Shown in pieces: positions 1-9,111 of a stretch of 22,621 nt of DNA (positions are counted from its first letter, which is position 1; the number at the start of each line of letters is the position of its first letter). The stretch lies in the NCBI RefSeq assembly GCF_004359215.1, contig NC_090628.1, positions 1,472,044 through 1,494,664 of the forward strand, read 5' to 3'. The notes beneath the pieces are model-generated. The model searched no databases, was not told the DNA's origin, and saw nothing but the letters and a program-made list of their open reading frames with translations. The DNA comes from Bremia lactucae (taxonomy: Eukaryota; Oomycota; Peronosporomycetes; Peronosporales; Peronosporaceae). A program made the translations under genes and the position numbers.

Positions 1-55
1 GGTACTGTACCCCCTGTTTCTTCTCACAACGCTACTTCTGCTAGTCCATTTGAGA

Positions 56-1512
56 CTAGCGAAGTGGCCTCAGCTGGTGCTCCTTTTCATAGGCAGCCAC
101 TAAGCCGGGCACATCAATACGTAGGGTATCGATCAGTTCCCAAGAGTCAGAACTTCGGGTAACCTTTCCATTGGACGAGGATCTGACACCCTTGCCTCAC
201 GGAGCGGTGAGCAAGCAACCTTCCAACAAGGAAGCATTGATACTTACCGGCATCCATTTGTGCAGGCGGCGCCCGATTGTAGTGGCGAACTTGCCCAAGT
301 AATCGCGGCTGCCTTACCTTCGTCCGTTCAGTAGCATCCGTTAAGCGCTGCTGAGCGACGTATTGCGGATCTCGAGGGTCAAGTCTCGCAACTAACCTCG
401 GATCTCGTTGATGTCCGAGCGAAGGCTCGTCAGGGTTATGAACGCCTGAAGACTCGCTTGTACCTCTTTGAGTGGATAATGCTAAAGGATCCGCGCTCCT
501 CGCGTTATGCCCCTCGCTCTCCAAGTCCTGTTCGCGGTGGAAGGCATCGGTCCGATAGCTTTTTGCCTTCACCGTCCCCCTCACCCAAACGTCGCTCGAC
601 TCACAGTCGGCGTCACAATCGGTCTCCTTATCCAGATGGGGATATGTGACCTCATTTGGGTCTACATACATAATCAGACGACCCACGTAAAATACGGGGT
701 GCGTCTTCATATACGGGGGAAGGGTGAGCCTATAATTTAGGTCTCCAACCTCTTCAACCACCGTAAAGGGCCCAATGAAACGCGGCAACAACTTCGTAGT
801 ACCTCCAGGTAGTACAGAAATTGCATTTTTAGGTAGTTTAGCAGTACTTAATAGTACCTTTTCACCCACTCTAAAGCGTTCATTATTTTTGCGACCAATT
901 CGGTCCGCAAATTCTTTTTGCTTCACCTGTGCTTTTGCCATTGCTTCGCGGACTTTACGTGTGATGGCTAATCGCTCATCCACAAAGCGTTGAGCCTCGC
1001 TCACGCTTTTAGCATCAAACTCGCCTATGATACCGCCAAGAGGTCGGTCATAAGGCGTAGTTTTATTGACCACTGCTAAACTGGCAGGGTCACTAGGGTA
1101 AGTTTCTGTCTTTGAGATGATATCCTCATGGGTCATCGTCATATTGACGAAATAATGTCCCTCTTTCGCACCGAGCATAGTGAGGGGTCCTCCCCCAGTA
1201 AGACTCAAGCTGCGCACAACAAGACTAGCGTGCGAGGATGGCGCAGTCCGTTAATATAGAACGGTGTCTCACCCGTACTGGCGTGGACACTGTTATTTAT
1301 AGCGAACTTCACAAAAGGCAATTGCTTGACCTACTCTTTGGGAGTTGCTATAGTGCATAAGACATCCGCCACGACCCGATTGGCACGTTCGGTTTGGCCA
1401 TCGGTCTGGGGTTGATCTGCGGTCGACATGTGGAGCTTTCTACCTAGCAGCTCGAACGCGTGTCGTCAAAAAACAGACGTAAATACGTGGATCCCGGTCC
1501 GATTCTATGGAC
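56..1512 (-). pseudogene. Ty3/gypsy pol remnant: integrase core, GPY/F module and chromodomain
   Basis: Degraded 3' part of a chromovirus-type gypsy pol. Reading down the minus strand, SDRDPR (about 1486-1502) carries the second catalytic Asp. STADQPQTDGQTERANRVV (about 1385-1435) carries the catalytic Glu. Next come a TPFYINGLRHPRT block and the GPY/F module (LLPRFIGPFTVVEEVG, then THPVFYVGRL). A low-complexity linker leads to a chromodomain (FLVGRLLAHR, ILVQWKGYP) that continues after a frameshift as SWELIDTLR...VPGLVAAYEKEH to a stop at 56-58. Breaks seen directly: a frameshift and stop near 1465-1475, an in-frame TAG after IATPKE, a frameshift near 1220, and another near 147-150. The longest uninterrupted piece is 147-1217. 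Reverse transcriptase and RNase H are absent upstream, where unrelated repeat sequence takes over at about 1513. Non-functional; family assignment is confident. Confidence 0.9.
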
Positions 1513-2467
1513 TCTGGCATCCTCAAGTTTCTAGAGCGCGACCCTATCGAGCCACCAATTTTTATGTTGACCAGCCATGATATTCTATGGGATAACCGGT
1601 GCTGATATCCTGGTTCAGGACTTTCCAGTCTGCACGATATGTACGTGGAGTACTCAAGGCACCCCATCTATACTGTAAGTAGTGTAGGTTGATTAGTACT
1701 GTTATTAGTATGCCCTGTTATAGTATGGCTGTGGATAGCGGGTATAGGATGACACCTGCTTCTATAGCTTTTGTAGGCATGAAGATCCACCTGTTTTAGT
1801 TACACCTCCATAAGGGACCTTACATATTTCGTATGAGAGTTAACACAATAATTATCTTTTTCAAATTGCTTTACAAGCGTTCAGCTTTATAATGTTCGTT
1901 TTTTTGAGAAAATACTAATAGTTGATGAGTTGCGAAAATTCTTCGTTTCAGGTACGTAGACTGGAAAATACATGTTTACTCTCACTGCACGCTTTTTCCG
2001 TGCTTTTGATGTGACTCTTACATTTATATCGAGTTTTGCTCAAACATCTTGTATTTTAATTGGCAAACCGTCTGTACTACAATTTAAAATGGCAATTTAA
2101 CAATTCGACAATTCTGTGTCAAAATCCCAATACACGGTGGTTTCAATCCTTCGTCGTAAATTAATTTTTCCGTATCATTTTTGAAGCAAAGCAGGTGTGG
2201 TGTCATGAAGGTGCTTACATTTAAACTGTCTAGGATCATTTTCATGGCTGCCTTTAAGAAGCAGTTAGTCTTGTAGCTCCGCTAAGCTTGTCTTTTTTTA
2301 CTTAAAGCGACACGTCAAAAACACAATTTACAGCATTACTAGATTTTGAAAGGCTCAGCGAGTTCGATTTTGTTTTGGGTTAGATTTATCTTATGTAAGT
2401 AAGATCACACCCTCCATTATTTATGGGAGGACATTGATCACGAGCGATCCCGTCGTCGCGAGTAGCA
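1513..2467. other. Non-coding interval with a repeat fragment
   Basis: No gene can be supported here. Positions 1594-1633 resemble 14795-14837 (AACCGG-GCTGA-ATCCTGG then GGACTTTCCAG), so at least this part is a fragment of a dispersed repeat, probably from an LTR. The remainder is AT-rich sequence with short open frames only. It sits between the gypsy pol remnant and a small unidentified frame. Confidence 0.5.
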
Positions 2468-2716
2468 GTGGCGATCGATAATGTTTCTTGTGAACAATTG
2501 AAAAATTGTGCGCAAGTTGCAAGTGATCAACTGGCGAACGACCGGACACATCAGTCACTTCTAAACAAACTGGTGACAGCTCGTCAAAAGATACCATCCT
2601 TGGAAGGTGTACTAGAACGCCTGGTTCGTGAGAACCAGACGGACCATCAGGCTTTGGAGGACGCAATAGACCGTTCCGGGGTGATATGGAATCGGAAGAG
2701 AGCGGAAGGCTCTTAG
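2468..2716 (+). pseudogene. Short unidentified open frame, possible coiled-coil Gag fragment
   Basis: An open frame of 82 codons that begins at GTG rather than ATG. It encodes a hydrophilic, helix-rich peptide (QLKNCAQVASDQLANDR, LLNKLVTARQK, LEGVLERLVREN) with coiled-coil-like spacing of leucines. It is not recognised as any named family. Its position among transposon debris, and the lack of an ATG or an upstream continuation, suggest a fragment of a retroelement Gag linker rather than a host gene. An antisense frame over the same bases (2421-2666) looks no better. Existence as a gene is doubtful. Confidence 0.2.
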
Positions 2717-2779
2717 TAGCTAAGAAGCTTAAGCTAATAAAGGTAAGTTCTAAGGCTTTAGAATAGAGAAAAGTAAACA

Positions 2780-2900
2780 GTATTAATATATTAAGTTCCT
2801 ACGTAGCGATCTTCTGTCTACCACTAACTTTATTATAGGCAAGTGTATTTAACACTATTTATAATAAAGTCAGTAGTAGATAGAGATCGTTACATACATT
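2780..2900. repeat. LTR-like fragment containing an imperfect inverted repeat
   Basis: The left arm 2803-2837 and right arm 2860-2893 are imperfect reverse complements of about 34 bases (GTAGCGATC...TTTATTATA against TATAATAAA...GATCGTTAC) around a loop of about 22 bases. The stretch GTATTAATATATTAAGTTC followed by TCTTCTGTCTAC resembles the interior of the gypsy LTR copies at 9112-9423 and 14139-14590. It is therefore best read as a diverged relative or fragment of that LTR. The hairpin could instead mark a small inverted-repeat element. Confidence 0.45.
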
Positions 2901-3422
2901 AATACAGCTTACAATACAATACGCCACAGCTTTTACTAAATACGCCACATACACCACACCCATACCGCACCACGCTATGCGCCAACCCGACCGTTGCACA
3001 ATTATCCACATTTAAAATCAAATGGAGGAGGCTCGTCAGGTGAACCCAACATATTAAGAATTTGTTTTATTAGCGAACTACCTTTCTTCGATCAAGCCTA
3101 TTCTGGATCCGCTTCAGCCAAAAGTTGGACTTTGCAAAACTGGAATGATGCAGCCAAAAGGCTTCCACAAGTGGTAAAGAACCATCTGCAGCAAGCTCTG
3201 CAGCTCACCAATGATTTCCTTATACTTGCAATAGCGTAATTTTTATCCCACCAGTCACTTTGGTATAGGGTAGGAAGGTCGTTGCATGCACAAATTTACT
3301 ATTGGGCAAGCATAGAAGCTTGCAGCCAAGACTGCACACTCTGGTGCTTGAAACTAGTTTGGAAAGGCACTGATATTTTACCATTTTCATGCCATTGGAG
3401 ACGAGCCTTAATTACTGCAGTG
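2901..3422. other. Non-coding interval beside the MULE remnant
   Basis: No supported gene. There is an open frame at 2994-3239 on the plus strand (81 codons, starting at TTG) and overlapping frames on both strands around 3282-3725, but none shows a recognisable domain. The minus-strand frame 3299-3517 may be decayed sequence beyond the C-terminus of the adjacent MULE transposase. No clear terminal inverted repeat was found for that element. Confidence 0.4.
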
Positions 3423-5060
3423 TCATGGCAGAGCGTTTGTTGCCAGAAAGCGCTGTGTTGTCGACAAAGCTGCAGAAGATCGGCACGCACAGTATCCCAC
3501 TGGGGGGTTGGCATCATTGGCTATTCCTCTGCTGCGCAGGTGAAAGGCAAATGCATGGAAACCACAATGGCTATCGACAGGAAAGCCAGACACCCTAGTT
3601 TCAAGATGACGCCAAGCAAATTTTGTTACTTGTCGTTTGCGTGCCGAACAAGCCCGCTTATCATGATTATCTTGAAGCAGACAACATTCACCACAACGGC
3701 GCTTCTTTGCATGATCAAAAGCTGATGGGTCACGCTTTGTAGAACTCTTTGGTTTTATTTTGGCGCCTAGTGGTCGTCCTTTCTTTATCACTGGCAATGT
3801 CCTGGAAAGGTAGGACATCCATCTTGCCTGCACTCTGTTCTGTGACGTGCATTATGGCAATAGCCTGATGAGCAAGTGGCCATACCATATCATCTGATTC
3901 AAGGGTCTGGAGTTGCCTCTGAAACAAATTAAGATGACCAACTTGCAGCTTATGTACAGGTGACTTTTTTCCAGTTGCATAACGTCGACCCTACACAGGC
4001 AACCATTATTGAGTAGCATGAACCCTGTCCGTGCGCGCAGCGACCCCCCCCCCGAAAGTAGCAAATGAAAATGTCAGGCGACAAGAAGCACCTTCAGCAG
4101 CAAATGTTACTGTGTTGTGAATATGTTGGCAATCATTGGTCCAGGCAGTTACAAACTTCTCCTTGTCGTAAAGCCAAATTCCGCTCAGATACTGAATAAG
4201 CGTTGGGATGGCTGCAATTTATTTATATAATTCTGATACCTTTGTTTCAAAATCTTCTGGTGTCTGCGCGCGTCAAACGCTTGTCCATGACTTCATGAAT
4301 TTTGTGTTGGAGTCACCATCTGTTATGTGTTTCTTGAATTGAGTAAGCACATTCTTTTGAATGTGCCAAACGCAATGAAGATGGCGGGAATTTGGAGCTA
4401 CACTCGCAGCAACAAGCCCTTTATATGCATCTGACACAATAACTGACGGAAAAATGCCATTGAACAGATTGCTGAGTTTAGCTAAGGCCCAAATAGTCGG
4501 CTCGCTCCCCCCATTGAGAAATATGATGGCGATGGTAAAGGATGTGTTTAGGGCAGTCCGCTCGATCACATGTAGCAATGACATTCTAAATTTGGTTCTT
4601 CTGAATGTGGAGTCCAACAGTATGACTGAATTGAATCGCCGGCAAGGAAAATTGAATTTGGGTGCTCAATAAAATCCTCACTGTATTACCACTGCTGTTG
4701 CATTGTACAGCATGCTCAAATTAGCTCTGCTGAAGTTCATTCTAGAAGCGCTTAAATTGGCGTTCGCCCAGCCAGATTTTCTTTACGGCGCTTGGACTTT
4801 GCGTTATAAATAGTTCTGGCAACAGCCAATGAATTGTGGTTTTCTTGACGTAATGACGTCAATATCTGACGAGCAGGGACTCCAGCAGCTAAGGACATAT
4901 TGACAGTGTGCTTGTCAAGCGCCGACTGCTATGATGTCCTGCCATGTTGGTTGATAAATCGTGGTTCTGCTGTACACAACTTAGCTGCATGTGCCAAAAG
5001 CTCCGTTAATTCTTTGCCAATTACCTTCCAAGAACAACTGATGCGACAGTGCTGCTACCT
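3423..5060 (-). pseudogene. Mutator-like (MULE) transposase pseudogene
   Basis: Conserved blocks lie in order on the minus strand but in shifting frames. First is an N-terminal block (AGVPARQILTSLRQENHN, then YNAKSKRRKENLAGRTPI) at about 4750-4890. Next is the DDE core, 4617 down to 4273: LDSTFRRTKFRMSLLHVI with the first Asp at 4612-4614, VIVSDAYKGL with the second Asp at 4429-4431, and HLHCVWHIQKNVLTQFKKH. KEKFVTAWTND and AAEGAS follow, with the candidate catalytic Glu near 4090. The C-terminal tail (GRPLGAKIKPKSSTKRDPSAF) carries a knuckle of C-x2-C-x6-H-x4-C spacing, near 3690-3720. Frameshifts occur near 4620, 4270 and 3930-3850, with stops between blocks. MULE transposases cut and paste DNA through a DDE active site; this copy is dead. 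An N-terminal FAR1-type finger is not convincingly visible upstream of 4905. Confidence 0.85.
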
Positions 5061-5654
5061 GGGCGCTTCTGTGTAGTGACCGCAGGTTTCAGAAACTTAC
5101 GGTACTGACCCCGTGATCGCAGCCTATCTAAATAGAATTACTTTTGAGATCCGATCGCTGGTTAACATATGCGTACCGCTCGTCAGGCCATTATTTAGAT
5201 ATGTGCTAAGAGGTCTTTGCGCTCGGAGAACGTTACGTCAGGGTTGAGCGCCAATTGATGGTCTGTTTAGTGCACGTCGTCCGTTTGTATCCGGCAATAT
5301 TGAGTTTTGTCTCGGTGATAATAAACCTTAGTGTGCGTTCTGCGGTGTGGATGTGGCGTTTGTGGTATTTAGTCAAAACTGTGGTGTATTCAACAATCCC
5401 CTTGATAAATTAATAACTCACTATGTATGGCTCCTACTTGCGCGCTGCACAATCGTGTCTTGTGACGATTGGCAATTTTTTGTAACTTAAATCAGCCAAT
5501 CAATAGACTGATGTCTTATTGCGTCAACATTACCAAATTTGGTAATAGTGGAACCATTAAGTCAAAATTAATAAAGATAATCATTTTTGTACTTCATTTT
5601 TTACTTCCTCTTGTATAAAATAATATTGATTATTTCTCTTATAGGAAATAATAT
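5061..5654. other. AT-rich non-coding interval
   Basis: No gene or clear repeat boundary seen. The stretch lies between the start of the MULE pseudogene and the Gag-like frame. It is strongly AT-rich after about 5500 and may contain the undetected terminal inverted repeat of the MULE or the 5' LTR of the following element. A TGTAACGG-type sequence, similar to the 5' ends of gypsy LTRs elsewhere in this window, occurs at about 5659. Confidence 0.4.
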
Positions 5655-6640
5655 ATATGTAACGGAACGCGCTGTTGCACCCGTTAAACCTGCGGGTTCT
5701 TACGTGACATCCAGAGAAGTGACGACGAAGTTGTTTGACACTTCGTCAGACCTTTTTGGTGCGGAGTTATCTTGTGATGGCTCCGTGGACGGTGATAACT
5801 CTGCTGATGCATGCTTACATCACCAGGGATGAAGTGATTGTAAAGGTCACTTTGGTAAGCTTGCTATAGGTGGTGCTAGTTTGTATTACCAGGGACGGAG
5901 TAATTTTAAGGATCACTCGAAGAGAAATGTTGGCGTGAACGTTAACATGAGCCAACGGGAGAGAGACCGCAGAGTTTTGCGGTTTGCTCCCGAAAGAAGC
6001 CTTGGTTGCCCTCTAAGGGCAACCTCACTCGTTGGTCTGGTATAGCCATCGATCGATACCATATTCCGTTTTTCGACTCATCCAGGTTTCACAAGCCTGG
6101 TGAGGACGAAATGGAATTCTTCATTGATGGTTTTATCCGGCATCCGTGGTCCACATGTAAGCGGCAAAGGATGTCATTCCAAGCTTGGGTAGCATTTGTT
6201 CATAATGTGACAAGCATAGGTTGCGAGGTCCGGATTGAAAAACTGGATATTTCCTGTGACCGGTTTCTAAAAACGGACCTTAGTTGGTGCATGCTACAAG
6301 CTGTACCGTTTGTAAAGAAAGGAAGGGATACCGTGCTTCTCGTGGGGGATGCTATTTGAAGGGTGCATGTCACGCCCCTAAGGAAGCAAACTCCCTCGAG
6401 GACCCTCATTGGAGGACGTCATCACTTGCGAGATGCGCGAAGGAATTGTGAACTTCCAATCCTATTAGGAGCGCGGGAAGCGCTCATTCTCTGATTGGAC
6501 CTCTGTCAAGGAGGATGGGTCTCGACGTACTGTCGAACGCGACCTGGAACGTCCATCATCAGCTGATAGAAGTTCCCAGCTATAATGCGCTGGTGGATAC
6601 CCTCGCCATCGAACGAGATAATTCGTCCGAACCCCTTTCA
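5655..6640 (+). pseudogene. Gypsy-type Gag-like pseudogene
   Basis: Two adjoining reading frames look like one broken protein. From about 5660 to 5990 the frame reads VTERAVAPVKPAGSYVTSREV and continues past a single TGA (about 5830-5832) into SDCKGHFGKLAIGGASLYYQG. A one-base shift near 5943-5950 then gives HEPTGERPQ...KKPWLPSKGNLTRWSG. This frame stays open to 6359 and includes IDRYHIPFFDSSRFHKPGED, EFFIDGFIRHPWSTCKR, FLKTDLSWCMLQAVPFVKKG and VLLVGDAI. Recognisable pieces persist in other frames to about 6640. The pattern resembles Gag-like proteins of oomycete LTR elements by general appearance; no zinc knuckle or pol follows, because a MULE-derived element begins near 6690. Alternatively it is a decayed host gene amplified with repeats. 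The open portion is convincing; its identity is less certain. Confidence 0.5.
5822..5917 (+). repeat. Imperfect direct repeat within the Gag-like frame
   Basis: ACCAGGGATGAAGTGATTGT at 5822 recurs in altered form at 5888 (ACCAGGGACGGAGTAATTTT), each followed by a TCACT block. The spacing is 66 bases, a multiple of three. In protein the repeats read HHQG-SDCKGH and YYQGRSNFKDH, so the duplication appears to be part of the encoded protein, not of an LTR. Confidence 0.6.
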
Positions 6641-6781
6641 CCTCACGCTGATTCGAGAAGCGTTAAACAAGAACACCCTTTATACCCTTCCCCCTTAGAT
6701 AGGGGACACACACCCGCTGGATTTATCAATAAAAACTCTTTTACATCAAAAGGAAATGGATATTGAAGGGATTTCTTTCAT

Positions 6782-7473
6782 TTAACTAGCTATATTTTGC
6801 TCCCAATACTCTGCCTCCACCCTTTCAAAGGCAGATGGTTTCCTGCGTGTACATGTGTTGTCTTTGTTTCGAGATCCAGGAGGTCTTCCGCGCCCGCGTC
6901 ATATGGGAGCAGGCTCTTGAATAGACTCAATTGCAACATCTTGAGTCAAGCTTGTTGTTGCGGATTTTAGCCCTTTCATTGTAAATTTCTCTTGGAATTC
7001 GAGGGCGTTCTGGATTTGGTAGACACAGTGCTGCAAAAATAACTTTTTTTGGAGTGGCTGCCACCTCTTAAAGTGCTTTGATGGTTTCTTATTCTTGAGG
7101 CTTTAGCTTTCGTGCAGCAGGATACCATGGCAAAGCTTGATTGATTTTGGTCATGGTGATGGTCACTGCAGTTCAAAACAATCTGCCATTCCCACTCATC
7201 GCCTGCAGTAGCTATACTTTGAATTGATGCGGAAAAAGAACATACCATTGCCCTGGAGCTGCTCTGGCGCTCTCGGGTTTCCTCTGTCAAGTATACGCAA
7301 GAATTCTAGCACTTACCTTCATGGGCACAAGCCAGCCACACTTTTATGACTTCATTGCTCTTGCTTTGCTTTGATCTCTTCCTAAAGACATTAAATCCTT
7401 CGGACAAAGCATGGACCTGGACCTGGACAGAAGTTTCAGCTTCCATGAGAGTTAGACAGACAAGTTGTCCCAT
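6782..7473 (-). pseudogene. MULE transposase remnant: FAR1-type finger joined to C-terminal tail
   Basis: From an ATG at 7471-7473 the frame reads GQLVCLTLMEAETSV, then ALSEGFNVFRKRSKQSKSNE and VIKVWLACAHEGK, which is the start of a FAR1/WRKY-GCM1-like zinc-binding domain. After a TAG it resumes as LTEETRERQSSSRAMVCSFS and WEWQIVLNCSDHHHDQNQSS, giving a plausible C...C...H-x-H ligand set. A further shift gives PAARKLKPQE, TPKKVI and IYNERAKIRNNKLDSR (down to about 6940). At about 6930-6945 the sequence jumps directly to the C-terminal region QDVAIESIQEPAPI, then a TGA, then RGRGRPPGSRNKDNTC and RRKPSAFERVEAE, ending at a TAA (6782-6784). The DDE core of several hundred residues is missing. 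RGRGRPPGS is AT-hook-like. Several stops make this a pseudogene as it stands. Confidence 0.75.
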
Positions 7474-7584
7474 TGTGCAGGGAGAATTGGGTGTTTTCTC
7501 TGAGCTTTTGAGTGCTTCCTCTGGGTGTCAAAGTGAATTTTATTGTGATTCTTTTTTTCATTATTTAAAACATCGGGTGTGGGT

Positions 7585-7650
7585 CCCCTATCTAAGGGGG
7601 AAACATGTGTCCCCATCAAGGGAGGGGGGAATACCCCCTATCCAAGGGGA
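7585..7650. repeat. Three CCCC-ATC-AAGGG palindromic units at the MULE end
   Basis: CCCCTATCTAAGGGG (7585-7599), CCCCATCAAGGGAGGGG (7611-7627) and CCCCTATCCAAGGGG (7635-7649) are variants of one palindrome-like unit at a spacing of about 25 bases. The left end of the element (6690-6704) holds only one. Such subterminal repeats are typical transposase-binding candidates, but binding is inferred. Confidence 0.7.
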
Positions 7651-7658
7651 GATGAAAG

Positions 7659-8095
7659 GGGGTGTATCGTTACAGGAAATTAACACTTAAAGACTATTAA
7701 TAACTATATTATCGAAAAGGTAGATAATATTTGGAGGGTATTACTTTACATAGTAATATTTGAAAAGCTTATCCATTGGTAGATATAGGCCATTATACCT
7801 GCTTGCTCCGCGGAGCAATCCGCACTGTACGCGCGCAAAGAGAGAGACAGATAAGACTTTATTACATATTTTGTATTAGTATATAATTAAGTAAGTATTA
7901 AAAAGATAGATACAGAAGAACTTAATTATAGTAAATACAATTTTTATAATTAATCCTCTTCAAAGCAAATATTCTGAAGAGAGTCTTCCTCTGCACGTAC
8001 TGGTCTACGTGAAGTGACGTGTGGCACCACTCGCACTGAAGCAGTGCGAAGTGGAGTTTTACTGAAGCAGTACAAGTCAGCAGTGCCTCGTTACA
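7659..8095 (-). repeat. Gypsy LTR, minus orientation
   Basis: Read on the minus strand it starts TGTAACGAGGCACTGC at 8095 and ends with TGTAACGATACACCC at about 7659. Along its length it matches the plus-strand copies at 9112-9423 and 14139-14590, for example AATAAAGTCTTATCTGTC, CTACCAATGGATAAGC and AATATTATCTACCTTTT. The last few bases expected at its 3' end (GTTACA) are replaced by the CCCC/GGGG-rich MULE end. Near its 5' end it contains a perfect hairpin CGCACTG-CTT-CAGTGCG. It points away from the gag fragment that follows it. Confidence 0.85.
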
Positions 8096-8237
8096 CCTGG
8101 AAGCATTTGTGGTCCATCCAAGAACCACAGTTCTATCATCTAACATGAACATGGTAGATGATAATGGAAATGTGCATCACGTTACGCGGTATATCTGCTC
8201 CTTTCTAAGTGACATGGAATGAAGTGCAGTCGAACGA
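8096..8237 (+). other. Putative internal leader of the gypsy gag fragment
   Basis: This 142-base stretch lies between the inverted LTR and the gag start. It carries two hairpins: TGTGGT/ACCACA around 8108-8130, and a 9-bp stem 8134-8142/8155-8163 (TATCATCTA/TAGATGATA). It probably represents the untranslated leader of the gypsy element, but a primer-binding site could not be identified with confidence. Confidence 0.35.
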
Positions 8238-9108
8238 ATGAGTTCAACCGTAGGGAATGATCCGGTTTGGACAGAGATGCCCTCCATTCAGCCATCGCAA
8301 ACTTCATACAATATAAACTTGACGAGGCAAAGGAGAAGGTAGCTTTTCTTAATCAGGTACAGACCTCTGTACCTGGGATGACGCACATGCGTCGTCCCGA
8401 AATCTTAAAGATAGACATCTCTAAGTATAAGGGAGTCGAAGAAGACTGCCTCTTAAGATGGTTCGTCGAGTTGGACGATGCCATAAGGGCTTATCACATC
8501 GTCGACGAGCAAATGCAAGTCGCATTTACTCAGTCAAATTCGACAGGTCGTGCCAAACCTTGGGCACTAGGCCTTAAGTTGCGCGACCCATATGTCTTTC
8601 GGTCGCTAGAGGCTTTTAAAGCCCGGCATAAAAAGACGTTTAAATTGCCTAGAGCTGAGTTCAGAGTTTGGTAAAAGCTTCTTGAACTCAAGCAGGGAAA
8701 GCGTGATGATCACGCTTATGCCCAGCACATACGGCTCTTAGCGAGTTGTATCACGAACACCCCAGTTCATGAACACGCGTTGATTACGGTGTCATGCAAC
8801 GTCTTGTGGATAGTCTCGTGAAGACCCAATTGTTCCGCTTGAAACTGGATACGCTTGAAGAAGCAATATCCGCTGCAGAAAAGGAGGACTTTTGCTTGAG
8901 ACAGGCTCAAGCTAGTTTGTCATCGTATCGTCCTCGAAGACAACAAGAGCTTGGAGATCCAGAATCTATGGACCTCTCTTAAGTCGAAAGCGAGAGACCT
9001 CGCTTTTCGAGCAATAAGCGATTGCAGAAATGCAATCGCTGTCAAAAGTAAGGACATTACGCCCATGAGTGCAATGCCCCACGCCCAGTGCCGAGAGATA
9101 GCTTTAGA
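8238..9108 (+). pseudogene. Ty3/gypsy gag fragment with broken zinc knuckle
   Basis: The frame opens at ATG 8238 (SSTVGNDPV) and shifts near 8260. It then runs to 8674: LDRDALHSAIANFIQYKLDE, a coiled-coil-like KEKVAFLNQVQ, RRPEILKIDISKYKGVEEDC and the capsid-like LRWFVELDDAIRAYHI. After an in-frame TAA (8672-8674) it continues KLLELKQGKRDDHAYAQHIR. A shift near 8785 gives MQRLVDSLVKTQLFRLKLDT and LRQAQASLSSYRPRRQQE, then an in-frame TAA. The CCHC knuckle follows as CNRCQK-stop-GHYAHEC, so its own reading frame is interrupted. The sequence then passes directly, by about 9112, into the interior of a plus-strand LTR, so protease and pol are deleted. The Gag (capsid plus nucleocapsid) assignment is firm; the copy is dead. 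Confidence 0.85.
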
Positions 9109-9111
9109 AGC

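Larger units (their letters stand above)
6689..7657 (-). mobile_element. Internally deleted (non-autonomous) MULE-type element
   Basis: The outer sequences 6689-6719 and 7571-7600 are inverted copies (CCCCCTTAGATAGGGGAC, then CACACCCG). Between them, on the minus strand, lie only the N-terminal and extreme C-terminal parts of a MULE transposase (6782-7473); the DDE core is gone. On the right side the inverted end is followed by further CCCC/GGGG palindromic units up to about 7657, where a gypsy LTR begins abruptly. The exact outer boundaries and a 9-bp target duplication could not be fixed by eye. The arrangement matches deletion derivatives of Mutator-like elements, which keep their ends and can be mobilised by a partner transposase. 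Confidence 0.65.

Noticed and set aside
3282..3725. 147-codon plus-strand frame
   Set aside because: It is antisense to the MULE C-terminal tail and zinc knuckle over much of its length, with no motif.
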